Below are positions 12,801 to 23,172 of a stretch of DNA of 64,000 nucleotides, piece after piece. The translations under genes were made by a program, and so were the position numbers. Location: the NCBI RefSeq assembly GCF_025370935.1, contig NC_133472.1:8624044-8688043 (forward strand). The letters run 5' to 3'. The DNA comes from Choristoneura fumiferana. Taxonomy: Eukaryota; Arthropoda; Insecta; Lepidoptera; Tortricidae. The first letter of the stretch is position 1. Each line of letters opens with the position of its first letter. Under the pieces are notes generated by a model, which was given only the letters and a program-made list of their open reading frames with translations, searched no databases and had not been told where the DNA came from.

Positions 12801-15800
12801 GTTAGAGCTGACCTGTCTATCTTGTTGCCGCTCGTCTTCGTGATACACAGGTTGATCAATCCAAATAGGTTAGTAGCGAAGCGAGCAGTCAGAAACTGTA
12901 AGAGGTAGGTAAATCTGTTCTTAGGAACCATGACGTCGCTTTTAGATTTATCGTCGCCATTTGGATTGATCACCCTTTATATATCGGAATTCAAGAGTGG
13001 CCAGTAAATACCAATGCATGTAACGGTACCAGTCGGTACAATGACATTTAAAAATAATGATATAAGTAATTATTAAATAGTTTAAAACAAAAAACGTACC
13101 ATAGCCTATCGCATTCAAAGGATAACGTTCAATGAATCTATTTTTCCTCCTCACAATCGCTTTCTCAGTGAGAGTGAGGAGATCGAGCAGCTTACACTGT
13201 AGCCATTTCGAGTGCACCGGGGCTTGCCTGCCTCGGCTGCTGCTTAATGCAATCTTGAGGAGCCGGCACACTACTTGGTTCAGCTCTCGCGTGATATCTT
13301 CGTCGTGTGTTAACATAGCTCGCAGCTTTTTGACTTTGCGATCCAGCGCGCGGCGGAGAGATCGGCCTGCAGAAGTTCAGTTACTTCAACCTGGTACTGG
13401 ATTAATGAGAGTCGCTACAGATACTACTTAAATAATAATAAAGTTTAGAAGTATATTAGCCTTTTCGCCGCCACGTCAAATACAAAAGACATCACCCATA
13501 CGCCAAGGTTGCTTTTGCATTGAAGTAATGGACGTATATATAGGTCGTTGGCGAGGAACCTGCGGTGCGTATATATGAGTCGTTGGCGTCGAAAAGGTTT
13601 AGTGTCAGAGTTGAAACATTTAAGTAATTTTTTGGGTCCATCAACTTTTTCTGTCCCGTTGTTAAAGACACAACAGGGACAGTTTCTTAAAAAACTGTTT
13701 AATATTATGCTAATAATATGCTCGGGAGTTAGTCCATAAAATGGTTTACTAATGTTTCGGCGAATAACGTTTGGCAACCTGTTTCATTTCGCAACTTTTC
13801 ATTTCCCAACTGTTTAATATTTCTGAAACTGTAAATTTTTCAGGATTTTTATAAAACTAACCTAACCTAACCTAAAGGGTTCTACACGATGGCCCTGAAA
13901 TAAATCCTGAAATATTTACAGTTTTAGTGTTTGCGAAATGAAACAGGTTGCCAAACGTTACGTTGCGAAAAGGCAGTACTCGGCATAAAATAATGGGCTT
14001 GTAATTACGACAAAAATGTACGCTCGACGAATTTTAACCACAAAAAACATGTAGAAACTCATGGTTTTAAAGAGTTGTCCAGGGGACTTAACTGTGATAA
14101 CAAGGTACAAGAAAAAGTCAACTGACCCTTAATAATTTAATTTTTGGTAAATACTAGACTGATTAGTATACTACTTTAGATGTTGGTCAGAAATATATGT
14201 AGTGTTGGCTTGGCTATCCGATCGTCTTACAGTTTGCAATAGTTAGGCGACAGGCACTATTCCCAGAGGTAATGATAATATTTATCACATAGCTGCAAAC
14301 AGGCATATCTCATGCAACTAAAAATCCTACTTGTATTATAAATGCGAAAGTTTGTGAGTGAGTGGGTGAGTGAGTATGTTTGTTAGTCCTTCGCGCTGAA
14401 ACGGCTGGACAGATTTGGATGAAATTTGGTTTGTAGATAGCTGTACAACCTACTTATATTATAAATGCGAAAGCTTGTGAGTGAGTATGTTTGTTACTCC
14501 TTCACTCCGAAACGGCTGTACAGATTTGGATGAAATTAAGAATGTAGATAGCTGTACATCTGGAATAAAACATAGCTACTTTTAATTCCGATATTCCCAC
14601 GGGATAGGGATAAAATCTTGAAACAACAACCGCTGGGCTTAGAGTCATGAAATCTGACATGATTGTTTTTAATGGAACGTCAATGAAAAGCACGATTTAA
14701 TTTTCGGGAATTCCCACGGGAATATTTAAAAATCCCAAAATTTCAATTTCAGCTGCTGGATCTAATGATTTACATGTGCGAAGCCGCGGGTGAACACTAG
14801 TTAATTATAAACTTGGACAATTCAAACCATCAAAATCCATTGGCATGTTGCTTCCGTCAGATATTGTAGAATTCACGTCAGTCGTATCCCACTGAAATGA
14901 GTGTAGCTTTAAAATAATAAATCAGGGGGTGTAAACTACAGGTTCATTCAAATAATAAAATAACATGCCTACAGGGTGCCTCTGGCTTTAAACACAAGGT
15001 TCAATTTTACTCGCATAACAGCTACTCTTGTTCTGCAACTTTTTTAAATTGTCCTTTTTTTTCACAGAGATTAAATGTAATTTTCAATATAATAAAATAC
15101 TAAACCGACAGCACATTGATAAATGTTTCGAGTTTAAATGGAATACAGAATTATTATTTAGAGTTCACGTACAAAGGAAATTTTGTCCTCGTACGGTCAG
15201 GGACATTAAATTCAAGAGCCACCATGGAACCTTTTCATAGGAAAAGTCATTACGATTTTCCTTGTTAATTAATGCGACGTCACTATGCCGTTTACTGTGA
15301 AATGGTTCCATGGTGGCTCATGAATCAAAGTCCTTGACGTACCATAATACCGCCATGTCCGGGAAACAATAATGTACAACTCGGAATGTACGCGCAATAA
15401 TGCACGACGTGATAATCCGAAGCATTTTTGCTTCCGATTATCATGCCGTACAATATCATGGTCGCGCATTATCAGGGCGCACAAAATATTGCGCGCGCAG
15501 TAATGTACGTAGTGATAATGTACGAAGTAATAATCTGAATCCAATAGATTCGCATGACCTTAGATTTGTGTTTGGTTGTGTTAGGTCCAATTGTGACCAC
15601 AATAGCGAGCCGAGCGAGCGTAGCGAGCGTGCCGCGGCAGCTGCCGGCGAAGCGCCAGGACCAAATTAAATTATTTTCTACTAAATTTATTAATATTCGA
15701 TGTACACGAAAAACAAATGTACATAAGCACGGATTATCAATTATCATACCGTGCATTATTTGAGCGTGCATTAATAAGTCTTACATTAACTACACTCGTG

Positions 15801-18800
15801 CTAGTTCGGTACGGGGTGATAATGCACGGCATGATAAAATTCAAAAAATTCAAAATTCAAAATCTTTATTGCTTTCACGTATAATCCGTGAACATAAGCA
15901 CGGACTATCAGGCCGTGCATTATTTGAGCGTGCGTTAACAAGTCGTACATTAACTACACCGCCATGTCCTATACACTAATATACTTAAGTGACGATTGAC
16001 AAAAGTAGCTCAGTTATGCAAGTAGAATCAAACCTCACATTTAAAGCCCCATGTGAGAGGCAAGAAACAAAGCAAAACTGATTTCAATTGAAACACCATT
16101 GTTATGTTCTATCATATTTAAAAGAAACTTATATTTTGCAATTACTTTATAGTCACAGTTTGAGAACCTACACGTACTTATATTTATATGGATGTATTGG
16201 AGATTAGATTTTGTGACAGCATTTGATAAAGATACAAACATAAAGTATATGTTATACATATAGGAGTATTTTACATCTGAGTATGTCTCGTTGTCCGGCC
16301 ATTCGTCGTGAGTGCTGGCTGAGACATCGTCGACGACGACTCGTGAACAGATTACGACGTCACCGTCAATTTCGTAGCCGTTGTATTCCAATAAATCACT
16401 GTAAAATAGTACATTGTACATTAGGGGCGTAAGAAGGGGATTACTAACGAGAGTCTATTAGAACGGACATTGCGCATTGCGAGGAAAAAGATGCAAATAA
16501 AATACAATTATTTTGTGTCTAAATACTTCACAGCTCGGCTACGAAAATAACTAAATGAAATAATGGCTACCCGCCAATTCAGAGAGCTACTACAAAATTC
16601 GAAAATCGAAGTTCGTATCGTACCGTCCCTTTCACTCTCGTATTAAATAATATTAGCAACAATACGATACAAACTTCGATTTTCGAATTTCGTAGTAGCC
16701 CCCCTGATTGAAACTTTTTTTTCGAGTCGTCTACTATAGATAATGCTAAAAACCGTGTTTAGTTTAGAATTCAAATGGTCTTATGGCCAGGTTCTTCTAA
16801 CTTGCAAAAAAAAATTTACTAAAATTATTGCAAAACGCAGTTTCATAAAGCGTAGAAAAATATTTTTATGGTGTACAATTGGGTTAAACCTAAGCACAGA
16901 GTACATATATAACAGAGACACCACCTATTACAAGCAAATGGTATCACCCTAATACTGGCTATTCAACTGGCTATTTTTCTTTCCTTCGATTTTCCAATAG
17001 ATGGCACCAGTGAGAACACAAATAACACGATACGTATTGCCATCTAGTGAGACACTAAGGATACGGTACACTGACAACAACCAACAAGCTCACCAACTGA
17101 GCCTAGACGACTAGAGATACGCATGATGTCTCTGTCTTATTTACGTCAGTAGAAGAGAATGGCATGTTTCTCTCAAATAGTTTCGACGAATGTGAGCAAG
17201 CGCGGTGCAAGCCCAGCAAGCGAATTCCGGTTATTCGCCATCTAGCGTCACACTTGCAAAACACTACGAAAGCCTCATAGCTGAAATGTAGCCACATGTA
17301 GCCTATACTTTCGTATTCTCCATTAAATTTATTATTTTTATGGTGTTTCTTATCTACAAATTAAGGAGTTGAATTAAGGTTGATGTGTAGGCTTGAGTCG
17401 GTCCTGAACTAAAAAGAATGAATTCCCATCGCGGACCGAAAAGAACTAGTTCCTCGTAAATGATCTTAATCGGTCTCGGTCTCGGTCCGCGCTTCTTTGG
17501 CTCCGGATCTAAAATGGAGCGGGAGCAGGGAGTGAGCGAGTGAACGAGGAAACGAATAGGTAAAGAGCGGAGCGGACGGCATGGCGCGGTGCTCGGTCGA
17601 TGTGAACGAGACAAATAGTATTATTTCAAAGCGTATCCTGCTCATGTGCGAGAGAGACGCATTTATTTTACATTGTACATTGTCCGCTTGTTTGATGATA
17701 CCAAAGAACCATACTTAGAAACCCGGTTAAACGAAACTACGACAACAAATGAATGATTGTTTTTATCTGATTACAACGTTATATATTTATTATACTCCTT
17801 ATTTTTTAACATTCCGATCTTTAGCTCCCAGTTCAGTTCATGACCGATTCGAGTCTAAAATCGCTCCCTTCCCTTTCCTTTTCACAGTCCTACGACAAAA
17901 AAAATAGAAAGTCAGAAACTAAGATCACCATTGCACCATTTCTTGCAAGGCCGGCAACGCATCTGCAGTACTGATGAAGCTGCGGATGTCCATGGGCGAC
18001 GGCATAATCACTTAACATCAGGTGAACCGTCTGCTCGTTTGTCTGCTATTACATAAAAAAAATGTCACGAAATGGTCCCAACTCAGCATGATGAATAAAA
18101 TATAACTTATTTTTCTAAACCAGCTAACTAATTTCATAGTAGAGAAATGTACTTACAGGTAGCAAAATGTACAACTAGATGGCGCTGTAACATGTAACAA
18201 CTCGCTATCGTTTGGCTGCCTCGGAAAATACATGACCGTGAGCGACTCTGCCATCCGTACACAAACTTTCGCATTTAATGAAAACTAGCTTTACCCGCGG
18301 TTTTTCCTGCGATATTTTTGCAATCCCCAAAGTGAAGAGGGGGATTACTAATAATTAAGCATAAATTCACTAGAAAAGTCATTCCTAATTAGCATGAATG
18401 AAGTTTAAGAAAAGCGGAGCCGGATACCGGAATTAAGTTAATTAATTCCATCAAACTACGAGTGATTGGTTGTTCCGTTTGGCATTTCGCCGGAAACTCT
18501 GGTCTGGAAGCGAGCAAACGCTTTCAATTCAAGCGATAAGTCCACAGTATTGTAATGGGTATCATTTCTTATTGTCTTCTGAGCCGCTTCTCGGAGCTAA
18601 AGGAACTAAAGGAACTAAAAGACGGAACCAGTTCATTTGACCGATTGACCGAGATCGGAGCGCTCCCTTTAAAGACCGAGCGGGCGCAACTCTATTGATG
18701 TGAAGTTGTGTTTATAAAATATGCTAGTCTTTATTTTAATCTTAATATTTCTACTTAATTCGGCTTATTCACATTTTATAATTTACAAATGTTAATAGTA

Positions 18801-18996
18801 GTGCCATCTATTGCTGTTTTTTTGTATTAAATATAGCTTGTAGGGATTGGTAGGCCATGACCTAAGTTTTAAAGATGTAAATAAAATGTTGTCTGACTTG
18901 AAAACTCTTTAGTCTGAAATGACGTACCTACTATATATTTTAAACTCAAGTCATTACTCCCTTGGGAGGAAAAACTATTCGTAAATCCATAACTAA

Positions 18997-19028
<32 letters not shown>

Positions 19029-22000
19029 ACAAAACTATGGATATATATAAAAAAATATATATATATAAAATTGACAAAAAAGTCTTGGGATATGATCCCT
19101 AGACAAATTTGATGTTTTGATTCAGTAGTAATATGATCATACTGGTTTTTTTTTATTGTCTTAAGATTACAAATATCACTAGGCGCTTTTGCTAAGTATT
19201 GGACACTTACATAACCCTGTCAACGTCCTCGGTAACATGCTTCACAGTTTCCATTAGCTTTTCTATCGGTATCTCCAGCTTGCTGACATGTACTGAGTAT
19301 TCGTCCACGTCTTGTGTGTCCAATAGTCTGTTGATCTCGTCCGATATCAGATCGAGGATTAGATTATCCTCGGATTTTACCTGTTTGACCACAAAAAATA
19401 TTTTCTTCATTTAAAATGTAACCTAAATAGCTACCTCCTTGTATGATTGATAATGACTATACGCATAAGGTTTGCAACACCTGAACGCACGGTATGTTGA
19501 GATGACATGTGTACTTTATAAAGTGAAGAAAACAAAAGAAAGTGCGGTCTATAAGGCCGTGTTTACATTATTCCAGTAAAACCGTTTCAGTAGCACGACT
19601 ATACGGTCCTCTATCGATCTCGTGTAGCTCATTAGGATTGTGACCCAGCATTGTGACTCCGGATTACTGATGTGCCAAAGGAAACTTTCCAAAAAACTTC
19701 TCACAATTTTGTATGGGGATTGAAACATTCCGTTTCTTAAATTTAAATTTCCTATATTTCTTGAGAAAATTTCTAGAAATTTCCGAGAACTTTAACTTTC
19801 TGCAAATTGCACATCTGTAAGCGGGATGGTAATGACTTTTAACCTTTTCACCGCCAGTCATCCAGTCGTGACAGCCATTGGAATGCCTCACGAGCCCCTG
19901 TCATGACCAACATTCAACTCGAAATTAATCCTTCTGCAATGGAATTAAAGATCAAGTTGATTTGTCGCAGGTTTTTCTGTGGCGTACAGAGCACGTCACT
20001 TCGTTTGTTTTGTGGCGGTGAAAAGGTCAACCGAAATGTCAAAACGGATCAATTATCTCCCCTGAACGAACGGTATATTGAATTATACTATAAGGCGGCG
20101 AAAACAATAAAATAAAGTGCAAACTATAACCTCGTAAGGATAGTTGTATACTGCCACGATCTTGTAATACTGGTTCCAGTAAGGGGCATTATCCCCCCAG
20201 TTTATATTGTTCCAAATGTTAGCTTCCTCTCCTTGAGTTAAACAGTTGAAGTTAAGCATTTTGGTGAGATAAGAGACCTCATCCATGACGCCTCTTGTGT
20301 GGACTAGATAGTTCATTTCTTCTCCATCTAGCAGATTCTGCGTAGTCTTCGAGAACTTCTTTACAACAAACATAGTATTGTTTAGGCTGTAAAAGAAAAT
20401 GTTATGTCTTAAATGTATATCCGCTATGTTGAACCTTCATTTATAAATGTTCTTTTATTACAATGTAAGTTCCTAAATGACCAATTAAAAAGTTTTTTGG
20501 TAAATTTAATTTTTAATGCAAGGTAGTTTTTGTTTATTGTACTTGCATTGTCATCCAAACTACATTTCCGTACCAAATTTCAAGTTGATGCCATTAACCG
20601 TTGAGGAGTTCTGTCCTGCGGAGACAATCGTGGCTGGACCACCAGGATGTCAATGTCACTACTATATTATTGTATTGTCACCAGATTTACATAAGTATAC
20701 CAAATTTCAAGTCAATCCGACCACTGGAAGTAGATCAAATTCAACCCGCAAGATTTGACCCGCACATATCATACATACTCGTACATAACATTGCAAATTA
20801 AATGAATGCTCGTAAAATCAGATTTTTTATACAGATATAGGCTTGCGTTTAACCACAATCACGGCTGATGGTTAGCGAAGATGTGAACTAAGATGGAGCA
20901 CCCTTGGGCGTCATGGGTCCATGCCCCGACATTATAAGGAACATTTTTATTCTAAGGGGCTGTTTCACCATCCATTGATTAGTGTTAACTGGCTGTTAGG
21001 TGTGATGCCGTCTCTATTTGTTTTGTTCGAATAGACGGAGACGGCATCACATTTAACCGTCGGTCAACACTAATCAATGGATGGTGAAACAGCCCCTAAG
21101 AGATTTATTACTTTTTCATCACACTTGCTCGTAACCAGTGTCGTAACATGCAGGCTACCTTGGTTGCAACCCCCCAAATAAAACCCTCGACCTTAATGTG
21201 CTTGTCATGAAACCCGTGGTCGGTAAATGAGTCATTGCCCGTACTAATTTTCATGTCATGAAGCCCAAGGTCGGTAAATGAGTTTGTTACTGTATGGCGT
21301 GCTGCTGCTCCATACACATGCTGCAGAGCGCTGCCAAGAGCGCAGCCAGCGGTATCGGCAATTTTTGATAAAATATTAGTTTTTCTTTTACAAATATACA
21401 ATTTTACTCGCAAATGTGATGAAAAACATTGTATGTCGCACGGGCGGTACTAGAATTACGAACATCGACTCATTAAAGCCCTCAGTCTTCGACTTCGGGC
21501 TTCTAATAGACTCTCGTTCGTAATTCCTTATTTACCGCCCTTAAGACACAATGTACTATCATGGTTTTGATTTCGGTATTACAAACCTGCTAGCGACGTC
21601 ACCGATATCATACACTCTGCCGTTACTCTTATTCCGCGGCCACATTACTTCGTACAAGTCTTCCACATCGAACATAACGAAGCTCTTCCCTAGTTCCGAC
21701 TCTAGATTGCACTGCGAAGCTTTATCATGGTGCATAGTGGTCATGGAGTCTGTGGGAGACACCGTGCCGTAGCATGAACAGTGCTCAAGATACGGCAATT
21801 CAGTTGAGGATTCGACACTATAAAAAAGTAAGTTCATATTGTATGTTAAAAGTTGGCACACAGATAGGTACGTAATAACCACAGAATACTTATTGCGTTG
21901 CAAGAAAGAAAAATATCGGCTTTTACTTTCTGTAGCATATGCTTCAATTACTATTATAGAAGCTTATATATTTTTCTTTTGGAAGATCGCGCACACAACT

Positions 22001-22253
22001 CTTTGTAGCGATGCAGCCGCGAGTTATGCCTAATATCTGTCCATTATGAGTGTACAATAAACTGACCTAACAAAAGATATTATACAAGTACTTACTCTGT
22101 ATATCCACAGAGCATATTGTCGGAGCTGACATCAAGTTGAGGTGTTTCCCAGTCACTCTCGAAATCGCAGATCTGATTCGGTTGAGGGAGGTCTGGAATA
22201 CATACAACAAAGATGAGAAGTATAAAATTTATTAGAGTTGCGTATTGTTTCAT
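3813..22253 (-). CDS. large uncharacterised protein gene, at least 19 exons, 3' end missing
   Basis: Not recognised. Exons in transcript order: 22253-22096, 21817-21587, 20386-20131, 19380-19211, 16398-16275, 14891-14813, 13366-13100, 12608-12542, 12464-12421, 12325-12227, 12120-11516, 10558-10213, 9743-8677, 8559-8537, 8432-6971, 6790-6650, 5509-5366, 4574-4365 and 3930-3813. Every junction has AG/GT borders and matching phase, giving 5,611 coding bases (over 1,870 residues) without a stop. The ATG at 22253 opens onto a hydrophobic stretch (MKQYATLINFILLIFVVCIP) that resembles a signal peptide, but an acceptor-like AG at 22193-22194 leaves room for a different first exon. An early region has acidic and Trp-rich blocks. 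Exon 7 is basic and helical (RSLRRALDRKVKKLRAM). Exons 11, 13 and 15 are Ser/Lys/Asn-rich and probably disordered. The last exon leaves phase 1, so the gene continues left, probably beyond the gypsy element. Exons 17-19 could be a separate gene if the in-frame stop at 6623 is used. Confidence 0.72.
4365..4574 (-). other. exon with Pro-rich, Gly/Ala and Ser-rich segments (exon 18)
   Basis: A 70-codon, phase 0-0 exon with clear AG and GT borders. It is GC-rich (CpG-rich third positions) compared with its AT-rich surroundings. It codes for a Pro-rich start (PQEHPVQPPELPMPF), then a Gly/Ala run and a Ser-rich end. It links in phase to 5509-5366 and 3930-3813, which together read ...VVPNWLFQIISQHH... 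and ...AILIDPSAFIAHFEMM... The strong splice agreement is the main evidence that this is a real gene and not chance open frames. Confidence 0.7.
5873..6572 (+). repeat. interspersed repeat copy A (empty-site copy), about 700 bp
   Basis: Matches, in inverted orientation, the sequence at 16896-18850. Shared landmarks include 'cgctagatggcgaataacc', 'gccatctattggaaaatcg' and the end 'gtatctctgttatat'. It lies in intron 16 of the large minus-strand gene. At about 6018-6030 it carries the uninterrupted version of the site where copy B has a 1.3-kb insertion. Confidence 0.8.
8537..8559 (-). other. 23-nt microexon of the large minus-strand gene
   Basis: It is bounded by a pyrimidine-rich acceptor (ttatttttcag) and a good donor (GTAAGC). 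The preceding exon leaves phase 0 and the following exon at 8432 requires two leading bases; 23 nt (seven codons plus two bases, reading V-S-S-R-I-G-L-S across the junction) satisfies both. Without it, exon 13 could join exon 15 only by using an inner AG just before 8413. Confidence 0.7.
11141..11212. repeat. 72-bp hairpin with 28-bp arms
   Basis: GACGCTCGTGATTGCAATCA... at 11141-11168 is repeated in reverse complement at 11185-11212 with a couple of mismatches, leaving a 16-nt loop. It lies in intron 11 of the large minus-strand gene. Probably a small MITE or its remnant. Confidence 0.75.
13766..13959. repeat. palindromic MITE-like element with telomere-type repeats in the loop
   Basis: The 29-bp arms (13766-13794 and 13931-13959; AACGTTTGGCAACCTGTTTC start) are almost perfect inverted copies, and a second inverted pair is nested inside. 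The centre at about 13856-13880 holds three CCTAA units, the insect telomere motif. It lies in intron 6 of the large minus-strand gene. Confidence 0.8.
14335..14800 (+). mobile_element. Helitron-like non-autonomous element
   Basis: It begins TCCTACTTGTATTATAAATG after an A and ends ...GTGAACACTAG before a T: the TC...CTAG ends and A/T target expected of Helitrons. The first about 120 bp are duplicated in tandem (14335-14450 and 14450-14575). The same ends recur at 38554, 39755 and, reversed, at 47527-47877. Its 3' end lies only 12 bp beyond exon 6 (14813-14891) of the minus-strand gene. It codes for nothing recognisable. Confidence 0.8.
15192..15341. repeat. palindromic MITE-like element
   Basis: Inverted arms: 'gtacggtcagggacatt...' with 'gagccaccatggaacc' on the left, and their reverse complement at 15300-15341. 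About 150 bp, no coding capacity. Confidence 0.75.
15360..15985. repeat. cluster of short duplicated segments rich in 'gtgcattat' / 'gataatgcac'
   Basis: Several related blocks: a segment with 'taagcacggattatcaatta' at about 15723-15797 recurs at about 15895-15960 with the same following 'ccgtgcattatttgagcgtg' and 'acattaactacac'. At 15400-15470 there is a small palindrome centred on gaagc-attttt-gcttc. A partial relative lies at 52540-52620. Confidence 0.65.
16584..16705. repeat. 'ctactacgaaattcga' MITE family, copy 1
   Basis: Inverted arms around a centre with 'cgtaccgtccctttcactc'. Relatives at 31097-31232, 46617-46738, 47461-47935 (interrupted), about 49031-49135 and about 57630-57712. 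Confidence 0.75.
17388..18694. mobile_element. non-autonomous hAT-type transposon, 1,307 bp
   Basis: Flanked by an exact 8-bp duplication TTGATGTG (17380-17387 and 18695-18702). The ends are TAGGCTTGAG-TCGGTC and, reversed, TAGAGTTGCGCCCGCTCGGTC-like: the TAG-start short inverted repeats typical of hAT elements. The related repeat at 5873-6572 has one copy of the site (GGATGTG), so the insertion is directly visible. The interior holds no transposase frame. It contains a SINE-like segment at about 17945-18065 and a Helitron 3'-end fragment at about 18286. Confidence 0.88.
17945..18065 (+). repeat. retroposon 3'-tail fragment
   Basis: Contains 'ggcaacgcatctgcag' and 'caggtgaaccgtctgctcgt' followed by A-rich sequence. 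Related tails at 6060-6125 and 52375-52505 with 'gtttgccatccagtc'. Confidence 0.6.
18998..19029. repeat. (ACT)n microsatellite
   Basis: About ten ACT units in tandem, followed by TA-rich sequence at 19038-19070. Confidence 0.9.
20515..20800 (+). repeat. interspersed repeat family ('cctgcggagacaat'), copy 1
   Basis: Shares 'ttgcattgtcatcc', 'gttgaggagttctgtcctgc' and 'caagtcaatc' with copies at 39045-39310 (reverse), 48700-49018 and, shorter, 57035-57185. Probably the 3' part of a retroposon. Confidence 0.7.
20956..21096. mobile_element. palindromic MITE, PIF/Harbinger-like, copy 1
   Basis: Near-perfect palindrome of 141 bp starting GGGGCTGTTTCACCATCC and flanked on both sides by TAA (20953-20955, 21097-21099). 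A 3-bp TAA duplication is the usual mark of PIF/Harbinger elements. Lies in intron 2 of the large minus-strand gene. Other copies at 42977-43116 and 53643-53781. Confidence 0.82.
21115..21300. repeat. repeat with internal 'aaggtcggtaaatgagt' units, copy 1
   Basis: Shares 'cgcacttgctcgtaa' and 'accccccaaataaaacc' with 24057-24265. Inside each copy, 'tcatgaaacccgtggtcggt' is repeated in diverged form. Confidence 0.75.
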
Positions 22254-22290
22254 GGTATGAACTACCCTACCCTATTAGGGTAAATTGTCA

Positions 22291-22390
22291 ATTACTGGCC
22301 ACCAATGAATAGGTGTAACCTTACACTAAAAATGAATTCTAGTCACCCATAAACAGAGTTGATTTTTAGTATTTAAGGTGGCCAGTAAAT
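22291..22390. repeat. 100-bp MITE just upstream of the large gene's start
   Basis: ATTACTGGCCACC at the left and its reverse complement GGTGGCCAGTAAAT at the right. It lies 38 bp beyond the proposed ATG at 22253, so it would be in the promoter or 5' UTR of the minus-strand gene. Confidence 0.65.
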
Positions 22391-22410
22391 TATCTCAGTT
22401 CTATATACGA

Positions 22411-22647
22411 CCGGATATAGCCCAGTGGTTATAGAACCTGACTACGAAGCTTGAGGTCCCGGGTTCGATTCCCGGTCGGGGCAGAAATTTGTATGAAAAA
22501 ACGAACGTTTTTCTCGAGTCTTGGGTGCTTAATATGTATTTAAGTATGTATCTGTATATTTAAGTATGTTTATCCGTTGCTTTGCTTGGTTTGGGACTAG
22601 GTCAATTGGTGTTAAGTGTCCCGTGATATTTATTTATTTATTTATTC
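22411..22647 (+). repeat. tRNA-derived SINE, copy 1
   Basis: Pol III A box TAGCCCAGTGG (22418-22428) and B box GGTTCGATTCC (22462-22472), followed by an unrelated body ('gtcttgggtgcttaat', 'gggactaggtcaattggtg') and an ATTT tail. Related copies: head at 29973-30102, tail at 30712-30905. Confidence 0.85.
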
Positions 22648-23172
22648 AAACATTCTATTAGCTCTCTAGATTAAAAGGAAACCTTCGCACTTGACGCTAA
22701 ATACGGCATAGTAAATCATTTAATTCGTATACGGTCAGAAACACGGTTTGGCTATGGCCAAAGCAGATTGCCTGTAAAACAAATAATTAAGCTTCTTCGC
22801 ACGAGCGGCTGGGCGGATGCGGAGGTGACATTTTTATAGGTGATTTCGCTTTAAATGTCGCAATGCCTTAACGTATTTTGATTGATTATGTATAAAATGT
22901 TAGCCCTTTTTATCCGACTGCCCAAAGGAGGGTTATGTTTTTGAAGCATAGATAGCGCGTATATCTGTTATAGACCAAGTGACAAGTAATGCCCGAGCAT
23001 TATACATTATGTCTATCACCAACTGGGTAGAATAATACATATTGATATTAAACCCTTCGCTCTTGCAGACATAATGAACATTATGCAAATGGTTAAAGGT
23101 AGAGTTCAAAAAGTTGGATACCTATTTAGCTCAGTAATACAAAAAACAGTAAGTTTGGTTATTTCGAGTTAA

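Larger units (their letters stand above)
16896..18850 (-). repeat. interspersed repeat copy B, inverted and interrupted
   Basis: Inverted relative of the repeat at 5873-6572. The match runs from 16896 to 17387, is broken by the insertion at 17388-18694, and resumes to about 18850. It lies in intron 4 of the large minus-strand gene, so copies A and B flank exons 5-16 head to head. Confidence 0.8.

Noticed and set aside
12782..12973. Open frame on the minus strand between exons 7 and 8 of the large gene
   Set aside because: Exon 7 (13100) joins exon 8 (12608) in phase without it, and neither end of the frame offers splice sites in the needed phase.
17354..17614. Arg/Pro-rich open frame on the minus strand
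   Set aside because: It spans the border of the hAT insertion and has no codon structure or transposase motif.
22411..22487. A tRNA-like sequence with A and B boxes
   Set aside because: It continues into a body shared with other copies and an ATTT tail, so it is the head of a SINE and not a tRNA gene.
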